DNA of 12,769 bases, from NCBI GenBank assembly GCA_002309475.1, contig DBXJ01000038.1, positions 1-12,769 of the forward strand, given 5' to 3'. The translations under genes and the position numbers were made by a program. The notes beneath the pieces were generated by a model that did not search any database, was not told the origin of the DNA, and saw nothing but the letters and a program-made list of their open reading frames with translations. The DNA comes from Bacteroidales bacterium UBA1215. Lineage in GTDB: Bacteria; Bacteroidota; Bacteroidia; Bacteroidales; WCHB1-69. Shown here one piece after another: positions 1-7,155 of this stretch; positions within the stretch are counted from its first letter, which is position 1, and the number at the start of each line of letters is the position of its first letter.

Positions 1-6
1 TTTTTG

Positions 7-14
7 CAAAGATA
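7..14 (-). promoter_or_regulatory. Bacteroidetes -7 promoter box facing out of the window
   Basis: Read on the minus strand this is TATCTTTG followed by C, a match to the Bacteroidetes -7 consensus TAnnTTTG. It points left, so it probably drives a gene beyond the window edge that is divergent from rubrerythrin. No coding sequence for that gene is visible here, and the -33 region cannot be assigned with confidence. Confidence 0.5.
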
Positions 15-58
15 ATCATAATTTTCTTTCGTCTATAAAAAGTAATCTATTTTTTTTG

Positions 59-66
59 TAATTTTG
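59..66 (+). promoter_or_regulatory. Predicted -7 promoter box of the rubrerythrin gene
   Basis: The sequence is TAATTTTG followed by C, matching TAnnTTTG, 50 nt before the rubrerythrin start. I see no convincing -33 TTTG. The box overlaps a perfect 12-bp palindrome, ATTTTGCAAAAT (61-72), which could be an operator or chance in AT-rich DNA. Confidence 0.5.
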
Positions 67-116
67 CAAAATAATCGTATAAAAATATAGTCTATTACAT
101 TTTAATCAGAAAAGAT

Positions 117-656
117 ATGAAGTTAAAAGGAACTAAAACAGAAAAGAATTTAGCCACAGCATTCGCCGGGGAATCACAAGCAAGGAACAAATATTCCTAC
201 TATGCGTCAAAGGCCAAAAAAGATGGTTATGTACAAATCGGCAATTTGTTTGAAGAAACTGCCAATAACGAAAAAGAACATGCAAAAATTTGGTTCAAAC
301 TGCTCCATGACGGCGGCATACCAAGTACTACCGACAATCTGAAAGATGCAGCTGACGGTGAACACTATGAATGGACCGATATGTATGCCACCTTTGCCAA
401 AGAAGCACGCGAAGAAGGTTTTGACGACATTGCCAACTTATTTGAATTAGTCGGTCAAATAGAAAAAACACATGAAGAACGTTTCCGCAAATTGCTGGCC
501 AATGTGGAAGGCGGGCTTGTATTTTCCAAAGATGAAGACATGATTTGGGAATGCTCCAACTGCGGACACATTGTCTTCGGCAAAAAAGCTCCGGAGGTAT
601 GCCCTGTTTGCAACCACCCGCAAGCTTATTTTATGGTAAAAGCACAAAATTATTAA
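117..656 (+). CDS. rbr: Rubrerythrin (diiron peroxidase with C-terminal rubredoxin domain)
   Basis: This 179-residue cytoplasmic protein has the classical two-domain rubrerythrin layout. Residues 1-130 form a ferritin-like four-helix domain. The likely diiron ligands are E19 (GES), E52 and H55 (NEKEH), E82/E85 (GEHYE) and E116 with H119 (EKTH). Residues 140-179 form a rubredoxin-like iron site with C146, C149, C162 and C165 in two CxxC pairs. The family reduces hydrogen peroxide using electrons passed through the rubredoxin domain, protecting anaerobes during oxygen exposure. Length is normal for the family. The ATG at 117 is preceded by A-rich sequence rather than a Shine-Dalgarno site. The gene looks monocistronic: a -7 box lies upstream and a strong hairpin terminator follows 20 bp after the stop. 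A peroxide regulator such as PerR or OxyR is plausible, but no known box could be assigned. Confidence 0.96.
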   Translation: MKLKGTKTEKNLATAFAGESQARNKYSYYASKAKKDGYVQIGNLFEETANNEKEHAKIWFKLLHDGGIPSTTDNLKDAADGEHYEWTDMYATFAKEAREEGFDDIANLFELVGQIEKTHEERFRKLLANVEGGLVFSKDEDMIWECSNCGHIVFGKKAPEVCPVCNHPQAYFMVKAQNY

Positions 657-676
657 AATTTGCCTTGGCACAAGAC

Positions 677-706
677 AAAAAAAGCGGTCATAGACCGCTT
701 TTTTTT
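677..706. terminator. Bidirectional intrinsic terminator between rubrerythrin and the M49-like gene
   Basis: A perfect stem GCGGTC (684-689) pairs with GACCGC (693-698) around an ATA loop. It is flanked by seven A on the left and eight T on the right, so the stem can extend as A-T pairs. Read from either strand it gives a GC stem followed by a U-tract, so it can end both the rightward rubrerythrin transcript and the leftward peptidase transcript, whose stop is at 723. Confidence 0.9.
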
Positions 707-722
707 ATTTTCTTTTATTCGC

Positions 723-2366
723 CTACTTGGCCAAACCCAATGCTTTTAAACCTTGGTCGTAACGAATATCTATAGGAATATTTGCTTCTGAAATTCTACT
801 TAAGTCAGCTTGCAATTGCGGACGAATTACACCATGTTCGGCAGCATAAGATTTTGCCCTGTCATAGTCGCCTTCTCCTTCTACTTCCAATATCAAGGCA
901 GCCCAACCTTCCATGGCTTCTTTTGCTTTTTCTACATTGATGGTGTATTTGCCGTCTTCACTGCGAGTGAAAGCACCATGTTCATCCATATAATTGAAAC
1001 ACATCATATTGGCAATTCCATGAGCTTCGGTAGCACCAAATCTAACACTGCGGAAAATGCCGGCAATAAAAGTAATATAAGCATCTTCAACAGTCGCATT
1101 GGTGATAACACCTTGTTGTATCAAAGTTTGTGTTAGAAACAAACCGCAAATATCGGCTTTTGCCTCTTCCCATGCACTATATTGTTCTTTTAATGCCTGG
1201 CGGAGATTGCCTTTAGGCGTATTTTTTACTCCCAAGCCATGTGCCACTTCATGATAGCAAACATTGCCGAAGAAAGCATCAAATTTTACATTTTCCAATT
1301 GGCTGTCATCTATCAACAAATTGGCAATAGGCACAAGAATGGTTTCATATTTTGCCTTCATGGCATTTTTTAACTGCAATCTGCGGGTTCCTTTCTGCAA
1401 ATGTACACGCTCATCGTTCGGCAAATTGATAGCGATGGTTTTGCTGGCGGCATTGCAATCGCCTGCATAGTAAATAACATCATAAACATTCAAATCGGAT
1501 TCTGTGCCCGGCACTTCTTTTTTGTATTTCGGATCGCAAGGCAATTGTTTTTGAAGGTCCGGCAACATTTTGGTGATAGTTGCCAAATCGTTGCTCCATT
1601 TTTCGTCTTTTACCAAAATGAAAGCCTCGTAAGCGGTTTTATAGCCGTTGAGGGCATCCTCGTAATTTTCAATAGGTCCGACAACGAAATCCAACTTGCT
1701 GTCTTTCATATCCATCCAAGCCATATCGCTTTCAAAATATTCGTCTGTACGGAAGGCTTCCCTTCTTTTTTCCAAATAGTTTTTCATACCCGGATTTTCT
1801 GCCAATGCGATAGCTTCTCCTAACAAAGAATCCACTTTTGCCAATTTTTCAGCATAGGCTTCGTGATAAGGAATAACTACCAATTGTTTGTCGGCATCTC
1901 TTCTTAAAATGCTGTATTGGCTGTCTTTTAACGGATTGTCCAAGGCGTCAAATTCTTCTTTTGTCATATCCTGTGGATAGAAATTGGCACCTTTGGGTTT
2001 TTCACCATAGCCGGGAACAAACGGTTTTTCACCGTCTAAACGATCCCATGCACCATATTGCAACATGGCAAACTCTTTCATGGCACCATCGGTGATGGTA
2101 TCTAAAACAGACTTGTCGCCGAAAGACTGCTCCCAGAACAATTCGTCCATAATGTCAGCAATTTCTATAAAAATAGGAATCAATTGCTGCTCTTTTTCAC
2201 TCAATACGCTTAAATCGGTAGTTAATTTTACCAAAGCATATTCATCCACTTTTTGTTGCAACGGGGAAACCTCCGGCTCTTCTTGTGGAGTTGTATTTTT
2301 GCAACCCACACATAAAACAACTGATAAAACAGCTGTACTGATCATTGGAATAATAAATCTCTTCAT
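723..2366 (-). CDS. M49-like (dipeptidyl peptidase III-related) zinc peptidase, predicted lipoprotein
   Basis: This 547-residue protein has a zinc-peptidase signature: H372-E-V-A-H376 followed by E400-E-A-K-A-D405. That matches the paired motifs of family M49 (dipeptidyl peptidase III), where the two His and the second Glu of the EE pair (here E401) bind zinc. Classical M49 enzymes carry a hexapeptide HExxGH; this one has the pentapeptide HExxH. It is also shorter than typical DPP III (about 670-740 residues). The N-terminus has a hydrophobic segment (residues 4-21) ending in V-G-C22, a relaxed lipobox, so export and lipid anchoring are likely. I chose the ATG at 2366 because it starts a normal signal peptide (MKRF) and lies 24 nt after a -7 box. 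An in-frame ATG at 2423 lies upstream of that box. Peptide cleavage is inferred from the family; the substrate is unknown. The gene shares its terminator with rubrerythrin. Confidence 0.82.
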   Translation of the reverse strand: MKRFIIPMISTAVLSVVLCVGCKNTTPQEEPEVSPLQQKVDEYALVKLTTDLSVLSEKEQQLIPIFIEIADIMDELFWEQSFGDKSVLDTITDGAMKEFAMLQYGAWDRLDGEKPFVPGYGEKPKGANFYPQDMTKEEFDALDNPLKDSQYSILRRDADKQLVVIPYHEAYAEKLAKVDSLLGEAIALAENPGMKNYLEKRREAFRTDEYFESDMAWMDMKDSKLDFVVGPIENYEDALNGYKTAYEAFILVKDEKWSNDLATITKMLPDLQKQLPCDPKYKKEVPGTESDLNVYDVIYYAGDCNAASKTIAINLPNDERVHLQKGTRRLQLKNAMKAKYETILVPIANLLIDDSQLENVKFDAFFGNVCYHEVAHGLGVKNTPKGNLRQALKEQYSAWEEAKADICGLFLTQTLIQQGVITNATVEDAYITFIAGIFRSVRFGATEAHGIANMMCFNYMDEHGAFTRSEDGKYTINVEKAKEAMEGWAALILEVEGEGDYDRAKSYAAEHGVIRPQLQADLSRISEANIPIDIRYDQGLKALGLAK

Positions 2367-2390
2367 TTTTGTATAATAAAAATTAAAATA

Positions 2391-2398
2391 CAAAATTA
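2391..2398 (-). promoter_or_regulatory. Predicted -7 promoter box of the M49-like lipoprotein gene
   Basis: Read on the minus strand this is TAATTTTG, matching TAnnTTTG, 24 nt before the ATG at 2366. A TTTG on the same strand (2421-2424 on + as CAAA) could serve as the -33 box with a 22-nt spacer, slightly longer than usual. It is the only box here not followed by C. It lies back to back with the promoter of the NlpC/P60 gene. Confidence 0.5.
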
Positions 2399-2411
2399 TT
2401 AAAAAAAATGT

Positions 2412-2419
2412 TATCTTTG
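2412..2419 (+). promoter_or_regulatory. Predicted -7 promoter box of the NlpC/P60-GNAT unit
   Basis: TATCTTTG followed by C is an exact TAnnTTTG match, 24 nt before the ATG at 2444. An in-frame ATG at 2408 overlaps the upstream edge of this promoter core, so it should not be present in the mRNA. No clear -33 TTTG at the expected distance was seen. Confidence 0.6.
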
Positions 2420-2443
2420 CCAAATTATTTACATTTTATTTTC

Positions 2444-3268
2444 ATGAAGGAAATTTTTGCATTCTGCAATATCGCTGTCATCCCTATAAGAGCGGAAGCA
2501 TCGCACCGCTCCGAAATGGTATCGCAACTATTGTTTGGCGAAGCCTACAACATTGTTGACTACCAAGAAGAATGGGTAAAAATTAAATCATTGTTCGACA
2601 ACTACGAAGGTTATATCGACCGCCGTCAAATTGCTCTAATACACGAAAGCAGTTACAAAAAATATTATCAAGACAATTTTAAGCCTGCCGTTGCATACGA
2701 ACCGACCGAAGTTTACGACAAGGTGAGAAAATGTTCTTTTTTGGTTCCGCAAGGCTCCACTTTGCCATTTACATCACCGTCGGAACATAGCATTTGCTTG
2801 GGGACGGAACAATTTGAAGTGCCCGTGGTTTCCACCATAAGTTCTTATAGCAATTCCCACAACAATCAACACTTGAAAATAGACCGTTATTCTGAAGAAA
2901 GTATAAAAGAAACAGCTCTTTCGTTTCTCAATGCACCCTATTTATGGGGCGGGAGGACCATTTTCGGCATAGATTGTTCCGGATTTACACAAGCGGTATA
3001 TAAAATTACGGGCAAAGACTTACCCCGGGACGCTTCCCAACAAAATCGCTGCGGAACAGCCGTTTCGCTTTCGCAAGCAAGAATCGGCGATTTGGCATTT
3101 TTTGCCAATAGCAACGGAAAAATTACCCATGTGGGACTATTATTGGGAGACGGAAAAATTATTCATGCAAGCGGAAAAGTAAGAATAGACAGGATAGACG
3201 AAAAAGGTATTTTTTGTATAGAAAGAAACGAATATTCACACCAACTACACAGTATAAAACAATTATGA
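2444..3268 (+). CDS. NlpC/P60 (C40) cysteine peptidase with N-terminal SH3-like region, no signal peptide
   Basis: This 274-residue protein has an N-terminal SH3b-like region (about residues 8-60) and a C-terminal NlpC/P60 papain-like domain (about 148-270). The predicted catalytic residues are C178 in the DCSGF motif, H229 in THVG and H241 in the IHASGKVRID stretch, the arrangement seen in YkfC-type enzymes that cut gamma-D-Glu-diamino acid bonds in cell-wall peptides. No signal peptide or lipobox is visible, so a cytoplasmic role in recycling imported muropeptides is plausible (inference). I chose the ATG at 2444, which lies 24 nt after a -7 box, over the in-frame ATG at 2408, which overlaps the promoter. 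The stop overlaps the start of the downstream acetyltransferase as ATGA, indicating translational coupling. An exported role is possible only if a non-classical signal was missed. Confidence 0.88.
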   Translation: MKEIFAFCNIAVIPIRAEASHRSEMVSQLLFGEAYNIVDYQEEWVKIKSLFDNYEGYIDRRQIALIHESSYKKYYQDNFKPAVAYEPTEVYDKVRKCSFLVPQGSTLPFTSPSEHSICLGTEQFEVPVVSTISSYSNSHNNQHLKIDRYSEESIKETALSFLNAPYLWGGRTIFGIDCSGFTQAVYKITGKDLPRDASQQNRCGTAVSLSQARIGDLAFFANSNGKITHVGLLLGDGKIIHASGKVRIDRIDEKGIFCIERNEYSHQLHSIKQL

Positions 3269-3780
3269 TAGGAAAAAAAGTATATCTCAGACCATTGGAA
3301 CTCAATGATGTTCAAACATTATATGTATTTGAAAACGATGTAGAAGTATGGGCGGTCAGCGATACGGTGATGCCATATTCTTCCTTTGCCTTGGAACAAT
3401 ATGTCATGGAAGCCACCCGCACCGACATATACGGCTCGAAACAACTGCGTTTGGTCATCTGTGATTGTGCCAACGGAAAAGCAGTGGGATTTATCGACTT
3501 ATTTAATTTCAGTCCGCGGGATTTCCGTGCCGAAGTGGGTGTATTGATAGAACGCAACAGCCGCCACAAAGGCTTTGCAAGCGAGGCTTTAAGTCTATTG
3601 GTGGATTATGCCTTCAACACCCTACACGTACATCAATTGTCTTGTACACTCACCGCTGAAAACACCATCAGCCGACGCCTGTTTGAAAAAGCCGGCTTTG
3701 TACACACCTCCACTCGCAAAGACTGGTTTTTCCGCAACAACAAATGGGAAGATGAATTGGTATATCAACTGCTGAAATAA
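3265..3780 (+). CDS. GNAT-family N-acetyltransferase
   Basis: This 171-residue protein opens with the strand motif K-V-Y-L-R-P-L common in RimJ/RimL/SpeG-type acetyltransferases. The acetyl-CoA binding loop is around residues 90-110: a hydrophobic strand, then R100-H-K-G103-F-A105, matching R/QxxGxG/A. A motif-B-like segment (N133 to F145, N-T-I-S-R-R-L-F-E-K-A-G-F) follows. The family moves an acetyl group from acetyl-CoA to an amine; the substrate cannot be read from sequence. The start at 3265 overlaps the stop of the NlpC/P60 gene by 4 bp (ATGA), so the two are probably co-translated. The ATG at 3214 would lie deep within the peptidase gene. The gene ends 57 bp before the convergent O-methyltransferase, with no strong terminator between them. 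Confidence 0.9.
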   Translation: MIGKKVYLRPLELNDVQTLYVFENDVEVWAVSDTVMPYSSFALEQYVMEATRTDIYGSKQLRLVICDCANGKAVGFIDLFNFSPRDFRAEVGVLIERNSRHKGFASEALSLLVDYAFNTLHVHQLSCTLTAENTISRRLFEKAGFVHTSTRKDWFFRNNKWEDELVYQLLK

Positions 3781-3837
3781 ATCGGGCTATAATAGAAATA
3801 TTATTATTGTTTGGTAAAGAAATCTTAAAAAACAAAA

Positions 3838-4494
3838 TTATTTCTTTTTCTCCACCAACATCATGCCGTCACGGAAGGGAAGAATCATGTTTTTGACAGT
3901 GGCATCTGCCTGTACATATTGGTTGAATTCCAACAAGGCAAGCGTGTCTTTATCGTTGTGTTTTACTTCTTTGACCACCTTTCCGCTCCATAAAACATTG
4001 TCTGCCAACAACATGCCATCTTCCGACAAGTGATTTATCAATAATTTGTAATAATTAAGATAGTTGACTTTGTCGGCATCGATGAAAATCAAATCCCAAG
4101 TTTCCTGCAAATGGGGAATAATATCCAAAGCCCGCCCGAAAAGAAGATGCGTTTTGCTTTCAATACCTGCCAAATGCAGATATTTTCTTATCAAGGGTTC
4201 TCTTTCTTCGTCTTTTTCTATCGTATAGATGAGTCCGTCTTTTGACAAACCTTCTGCCAGACAAATGGTAGAGTAGCCGGTGAAAGTGCCTAACTCCAAA
4301 ATGCGTTTGGGCTGCACCATACGACTGACCATTTGTAAGAATGTTCCTTGATTTTTGCAAGACAGCATACGAGGATGAACGGTCTTTAAATTCGTTTCCC
4401 GATACAATTGATACAACACCTCACTTTCATCGGAAGTATGTTGCTCGCAATAGGCTTGTATATCTTTATCTATCAAATTGAAAGTTTCGTCCAT
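3838..4494 (-). CDS. SAM-dependent O-methyltransferase, class I caffeoyl-CoA/catechol type (PF01596-like)
   Basis: This 218-residue Rossmann-fold methyltransferase has SAM motif I as I-L-E-L-G-T-F-T-G-Y-S (residues 65-75), an acidic SAM-ribose position around E93, and the metal-binding set D139/D141 (FIDADK) and D165-N166 (ADNVLW) of divalent-metal-dependent O-methyltransferases. This cytoplasmic family methylates hydroxyls of catechol-like or similar small molecules; the bacterial substrate is usually unknown. It is the last gene of the leftward cluster, behind ribBA. I chose the ATG at 4494 because it gives the usual family length and an N-terminus aligned with homologues as I recall them. 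An in-frame ATG at 4554 would add 20 residues and overlap the ribBA end by 8 bp, so it remains a real alternative favouring coupling. Confidence 0.9.
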   Translation of the reverse strand: MDETFNLIDKDIQAYCEQHTSDESEVLYQLYRETNLKTVHPRMLSCKNQGTFLQMVSRMVQPKRILELGTFTGYSTICLAEGLSKDGLIYTIEKDEEREPLIRKYLHLAGIESKTHLLFGRALDIIPHLQETWDLIFIDADKVNYLNYYKLLINHLSEDGMLLADNVLWSGKVVKEVKHNDKDTLALLEFNQYVQADATVKNMILPFRDGMMLVEKKK

Positions 4495-4546
4495 ATTGTA
4501 GATACTTTCTTTATGATTGACAACTATTAAATATCTTTTCACAAAA

Positions 4547-5761
4547 CTAATCAAGGTGCAAATTGTGCCCCATTTTGGTTTGTTTTGTCTTTAAATATTT
4601 AAGATTGATATTATTCGGTTTGATGATAATCGGAATGGTATCCACAATTTTTATACCATGTCCCAGCAATCCTGCTCTTTTGGTCGGATTGTTGGTGATA
4701 AGTTGAATTTTGGTAGCGTGCAAATCTTTCAATATTTGAGCACCGATGCCATAATCACGTTCATCGGCACGAAAACCCAATTCAAGATTTGCTTCTACGG
4801 TATCTCTGCCCAATTCTTGCAAATGATAGGCTTTCAATTTGTTAATCAATCCAATACCTCTTCCTTCCTGGCTCATATAAAGGATAAGTCCTTTTCCTTT
4901 TTCTTCCACCATTTGCATAGCAGTGTGGAGTTGATCGCCACAATCGCATTTGCAAGAACCGAAAATATCTCCGGTAGCACAAGAAGAATGCACTCTCACC
5001 AAAATTTCTTCATCTTCTTCCCAATTGCCTTTTTTCAATGCCAGATGCGTACTTCCGTTGTTGAGTTGGGTATAGGCTATCAATTGAAAAGTGCCGTATT
5101 TTGTCGGCAAAGTTACTTCTTCCTCTCTGCGTACCAAGGTTTCAGTACGAACACGATAGGCAATTAAATCTTGAATGGAGATAATTTTTATGTTGAATTT
5201 TTTTGCTACTTCTATCAATTGTGGCAAACGTGCCATGGTGCCATCAGGATTGATAATTTCTATCAAGGCACCTGCGGGCTGCAAACCTGCCAATCGTGCC
5301 AAATCGACAGCTGCCTCGGTATGACCTGCTCTTACCAACACTCCGCCATCTCTTGCCCGCAAAGGATTGATATGTCCGGGACGGCCTAATTGGTCTGATT
5401 TTGTATTAGGATCTGCCAAAGCTTTGATGGTTTTGGCTCTATCTGACATAGAAACTCCGGTTGTACAGCCATTCCCCAGCAAATCTACACTGACGGTAAA
5501 AGGCGTACCCAACAAAGAAGTATTTTTATCTACTTGCATTTCCAACTGCAATTGTTGGCAACGTTCTTGGCTCAATGGAGCACACAACACTCCACGACCA
5601 TAAGTAAGCATAAAATTGACTTTTTCCGGGGTGATTTTTTCAGCAGCCATAATAAAGTCGCCTTCATTCTCCCTGTCTTCATCGTCAACTACAATGACAA
5701 ATTCTCCCGCTTTAAAATCTTCAACGGCTTCTTCTATGGTATTGAATTTGAAGTCTATCAT
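4547..5761 (-). CDS. ribBA: Bifunctional riboflavin protein RibBA (DHBP synthase / GTP cyclohydrolase II)
   Basis: This 404-residue cytoplasmic enzyme fuses two riboflavin-pathway activities. Residues 1-205 form the RibB domain, which makes 3,4-dihydroxy-2-butanone 4-phosphate from ribulose 5-phosphate; the acidic motif [11 protein letters not shown] starts at residue 25 and a G-H-I-N-P-L-R motif follows. Residues 206-400 form the RibA domain, which converts GTP to the pyrimidine precursor; C261, C272 and C274 have the 11- and 2-residue spacing of its zinc ligands, and G-R-G-I-G-L and the N-N-P-T-K-R motif near the end are present. All key residues appear intact. The start lies 5 bp after the YbbR-like gene, and the stop abuts or overlaps the O-methyltransferase. 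No other rib genes and no obvious FMN riboswitch are in this cluster, so regulation probably follows the upstream promoter at 7064. Confidence 0.97.
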   Translation of the reverse strand: MIDFKFNTIEEAVEDFKAGEFVIVVDDEDRENEGDFIMAAEKITPEKVNFMLTYGRGVLCAPLSQERCQQLQLEMQVDKNTSLLGTPFTVSVDLLGNGCTTGVSMSDRAKTIKALADPNTKSDQLGRPGHINPLRARDGGVLVRAGHTEAAVDLARLAGLQPAGALIEIINPDGTMARLPQLIEVAKKFNIKIISIQDLIAYRVRTETLVRREEEVTLPTKYGTFQLIAYTQLNNGSTHLALKKGNWEEDEEILVRVHSSCATGDIFGSCKCDCGDQLHTAMQMVEEKGKGLILYMSQEGRGIGLINKLKAYHLQELGRDTVEANLELGFRADERDYGIGAQILKDLHATKIQLITNNPTKRAGLLGHGIKIVDTIPIIIKPNNINLKYLKTKQTKMGHNLHLD

Positions 5762-5766
5762 ATTTT

Positions 5767-6192
5767 TTACTTGTTTTTGTCTTGCTTTGCCTCTAATTGC
5801 AAAGTAATATTTTTCAAATCTTTAAATTCTACCTCTCCGGGCAATTTTTCTTGTTCTTTCACATATTCTGTCAGTTGGTCCTTGTTGATGACAATATAGT
5901 TGCGATCTTTTTGATTGTCAGCCATCAACATCTCATAGTCTATCAACAATTGTTTTCTTCGCACCTCTATTGGCAACAACTGGATACCTTTGGCCTTTAC
6001 ATCAACTGTTAAAAGACTATCCGATTGATAGAAAATTTGTTTTTCTGCAGGAATATTGGTAAAAACGACTGCAACTTGATAAGTCTGCTGATAAGTTTTC
6101 GACATCTTTAATGCCAACCACGATATAACAGATATGCAAAAACATATCAACAACAAACTGTAATTTTTTAATCCTTTTTTACCTTTTGCCAT
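5767..6192 (-). CDS. YbbR-like domain membrane-anchored protein
   Basis: This 141-residue protein has a basic N-terminus (M-A-K-G-K-K), one transmembrane helix at about residues 11-28, and then an extracytoplasmic portion. That portion resembles a single YbbR-type beta-rich repeat (an N-I-P-A-E-K strand region and a V-D-V-K-A-K-G segment), followed by a charged tail. The assignment rests mainly on position: in Bacteroidetes a YbbR-like gene commonly follows yajC, and here it starts 1 bp after the yajC stop. Family members elsewhere carry several repeats (for example CdaR, a partner of a cyclic-di-AMP synthase); this version is short and its role is unknown. In related genomes the next gene is often coaE; here it is ribBA. 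Confidence 0.68.
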   Translation of the reverse strand: MAKGKKGLKNYSLLLICFCISVISWLALKMSKTYQQTYQVAVVFTNIPAEKQIFYQSDSLLTVDVKAKGIQLLPIEVRRKQLLIDYEMLMADNQKDRNYIVINKDQLTEYVKEQEKLPGEVEFKDLKNITLQLEAKQDKNK

Positions 6193-6193
6193 A

Positions 6194-6565
6194 TTATTTT
6201 TCGTCTGCAGGCTCTTCTATTTTCACTTTTTTATTGTCATTATTGACAGTGGAAGTAACATTTTGTGCAACGGCAGTTTTTTCTATTTTCATTCTGCTGC
6301 CTTCGGTTTCTATAACCACTGTAGTATCTTGTATTTCAACAATTTTTCCGTGAATACCACCGATAGTGACAATTCTATCACCTTTTTTAAGATTTTCTCT
6401 TAGTTTTTGCTCTTCTTTGTTACGTTTTTGTTGAGGACGGATTAAAAACAACCATAAAACAAGAATCATCAATCCAAAAAACACGAGTGTTGATCCCAAA
6501 CCTCCATTGGTAGATTGTCCTTGAGCATTGCCGCTTGCATAAAGTAGAATGTTTAATAAATTCAT
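6194..6565 (-). CDS. yajC: YajC, Sec translocase accessory membrane protein
   Basis: This 123-residue protein has the YajC layout. A short N-terminal segment rich in G, N, Q and S precedes one transmembrane helix (about residues 24-42), then the hallmark R-P-Q-Q-K-R (43-48) at the membrane edge. A small cytoplasmic domain follows with K-K-G-D-R-I-V-T-I-G-G-I-H-G (60-73). The C-terminal tail is charged and probably disordered. YajC associates with SecDF and the SecYEG translocase and is usually non-essential. Length is normal for the family. It sits between the DUF1573 lipoprotein (12-bp gap) and the YbbR-like gene (1-bp gap), a conserved Bacteroidetes order. secDF is not in the window. Confidence 0.95.
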   Translation of the reverse strand: MNLLNILLYASGNAQGQSTNGGLGSTLVFFGLMILVLWLFLIRPQQKRNKEEQKLRENLKKGDRIVTIGGIHGKIVEIQDTTVVIETEGSRMKIEKTAVAQNVTSTVNNDNKKVKIEEPADEK

Positions 6566-6577
6566 CGTTATTATATT

Positions 6578-7042
6578 TTAATTTTTACTATTCACTGTTG
6601 CTGTAAAAGTAAGTTTTGTTTCTGACGGATAGGTATTTGCCTGTACTATGACTCCACTTTGTACCATACCACGCTTGGTCTCGGTATTGAAATTGATACT
6701 CACTGTGCCATGTCCGTTAGGCATGATAGGCGTTTTGGTAAATTGTGCCACCGTGCATCCACAAGAAGGAACTACTGAAGATATCACCAAAGGTGCCTTT
6801 CCTGTATTGGTAAATTTATAAGTATAGCTTACCTTTTCGCCTTGCATCAAATTACCAAAATCGTGATTGGTAGTTTCAAATGTTATCACAGGCATTTTGG
6901 CATTGTCGGTAGTACCATCTGCCTCCACCGGAATATTGACAATGGTGGCATCTACTTCCTTGGAAGCATTGCTACTACACGAATTCAAAGTAGTCATTAA
7001 AACGGCTATTGCTAACAACCAGAATATCTTACTTATTTTCAT
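6578..7042 (-). CDS. DUF1573-family lipoprotein
   Basis: This 154-residue protein starts with a lipoprotein signal: a basic N-terminus, a hydrophobic stretch (residues 7-18), then L-N-S-C22-S-S. The mature part is one DUF1573 domain, an immunoglobulin-like ASH-type beta sandwich. The typical segments are F-G-N-L-M-Q-G-E-K, then Y-K-F-T-N-T-G-K-A-P-L-V-I and the P-S-C-G-C-T motif near the middle. Such proteins are abundant in Bacteroidetes; their function is unknown and probably structural or adhesive in the envelope. I chose the ATG at 7042, which lies 21 nt after a -7 box, rather than the in-frame ATG at 7075, which is at the upstream edge of the promoter and would precede the transcript. 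It is the first gene of the five-gene leftward cluster. Confidence 0.9.
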   Translation of the reverse strand: MKISKIFWLLAIAVLMTTLNSCSSNASKEVDATIVNIPVEADGTTDNAKMPVITFETTNHDFGNLMQGEKVSYTYKFTNTGKAPLVISSVVPSCGCTVAQFTKTPIMPNGHGTVSINFNTETKRGMVQSGVIVQANTYPSETKLTFTATVNSKN

Positions 7043-7063
7043 TTTCGTTTTTATATGAATTTG

Positions 7064-7071
7064 CAAAGATA
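7064..7071 (-). promoter_or_regulatory. Predicted -7 promoter box of the DUF1573-yajC-YbbR-ribBA-O-methyltransferase cluster
   Basis: Read on the minus strand this is TATCTTTG followed by C, an exact TAnnTTTG match, 21 nt before the ATG at 7042. The tight spacing of the five downstream genes suggests one transcript from this site. It is divergent from the ABC transporter promoter about 85 bp away. Confidence 0.6.
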
Positions 7072-7155
7072 ACATTTTTAATTGGAAAACGAGGTAAGAA
7101 GATGTGTTTTTTATTAAAATTAGTATTTCCGTCTTTCCAAGTCACAACTTTTTTG

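Noticed and set aside
810..1823. Several plus-strand open frames opposite the M49-like gene
   Set aside because: They are antisense shadows, rich in Phe, Ile and Ser as expected from the reverse complement of an AT-rich gene, with no domain signature.
2367..2423. Upstream extension of the M49-like gene to an ATG at 2423
   Set aside because: It lies upstream of the predicted -7 box at 2391-2398 and would place 19 residues before a complete lipoprotein signal peptide.
3214..3264. Upstream extension of the GNAT gene to an ATG at 3214
   Set aside because: It would overlap the NlpC/P60 gene by 55 bp, while the ATGA overlap at 3265 gives the usual family N-terminus.
3816..3847. Inverted repeat AAAGAAAT / ATTTCTTT between the convergent GNAT and O-methyltransferase genes
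   Set aside because: The stem has only one G-C pair, with a long loop, and overlaps the end of the methyltransferase; too weak to call a terminator.
4495..4554. 20-residue N-terminal extension of the O-methyltransferase
   Set aside because: It exceeds the usual family N-terminus and overlaps ribBA. It is not excluded, because overlapping starts are common in operons, so it is noted as an alternative only.
4658..5899. Plus-strand open frames opposite ribBA and the YbbR-like gene
   Set aside because: They mirror the real genes on the minus strand, and no -7 box or family motif supports them.
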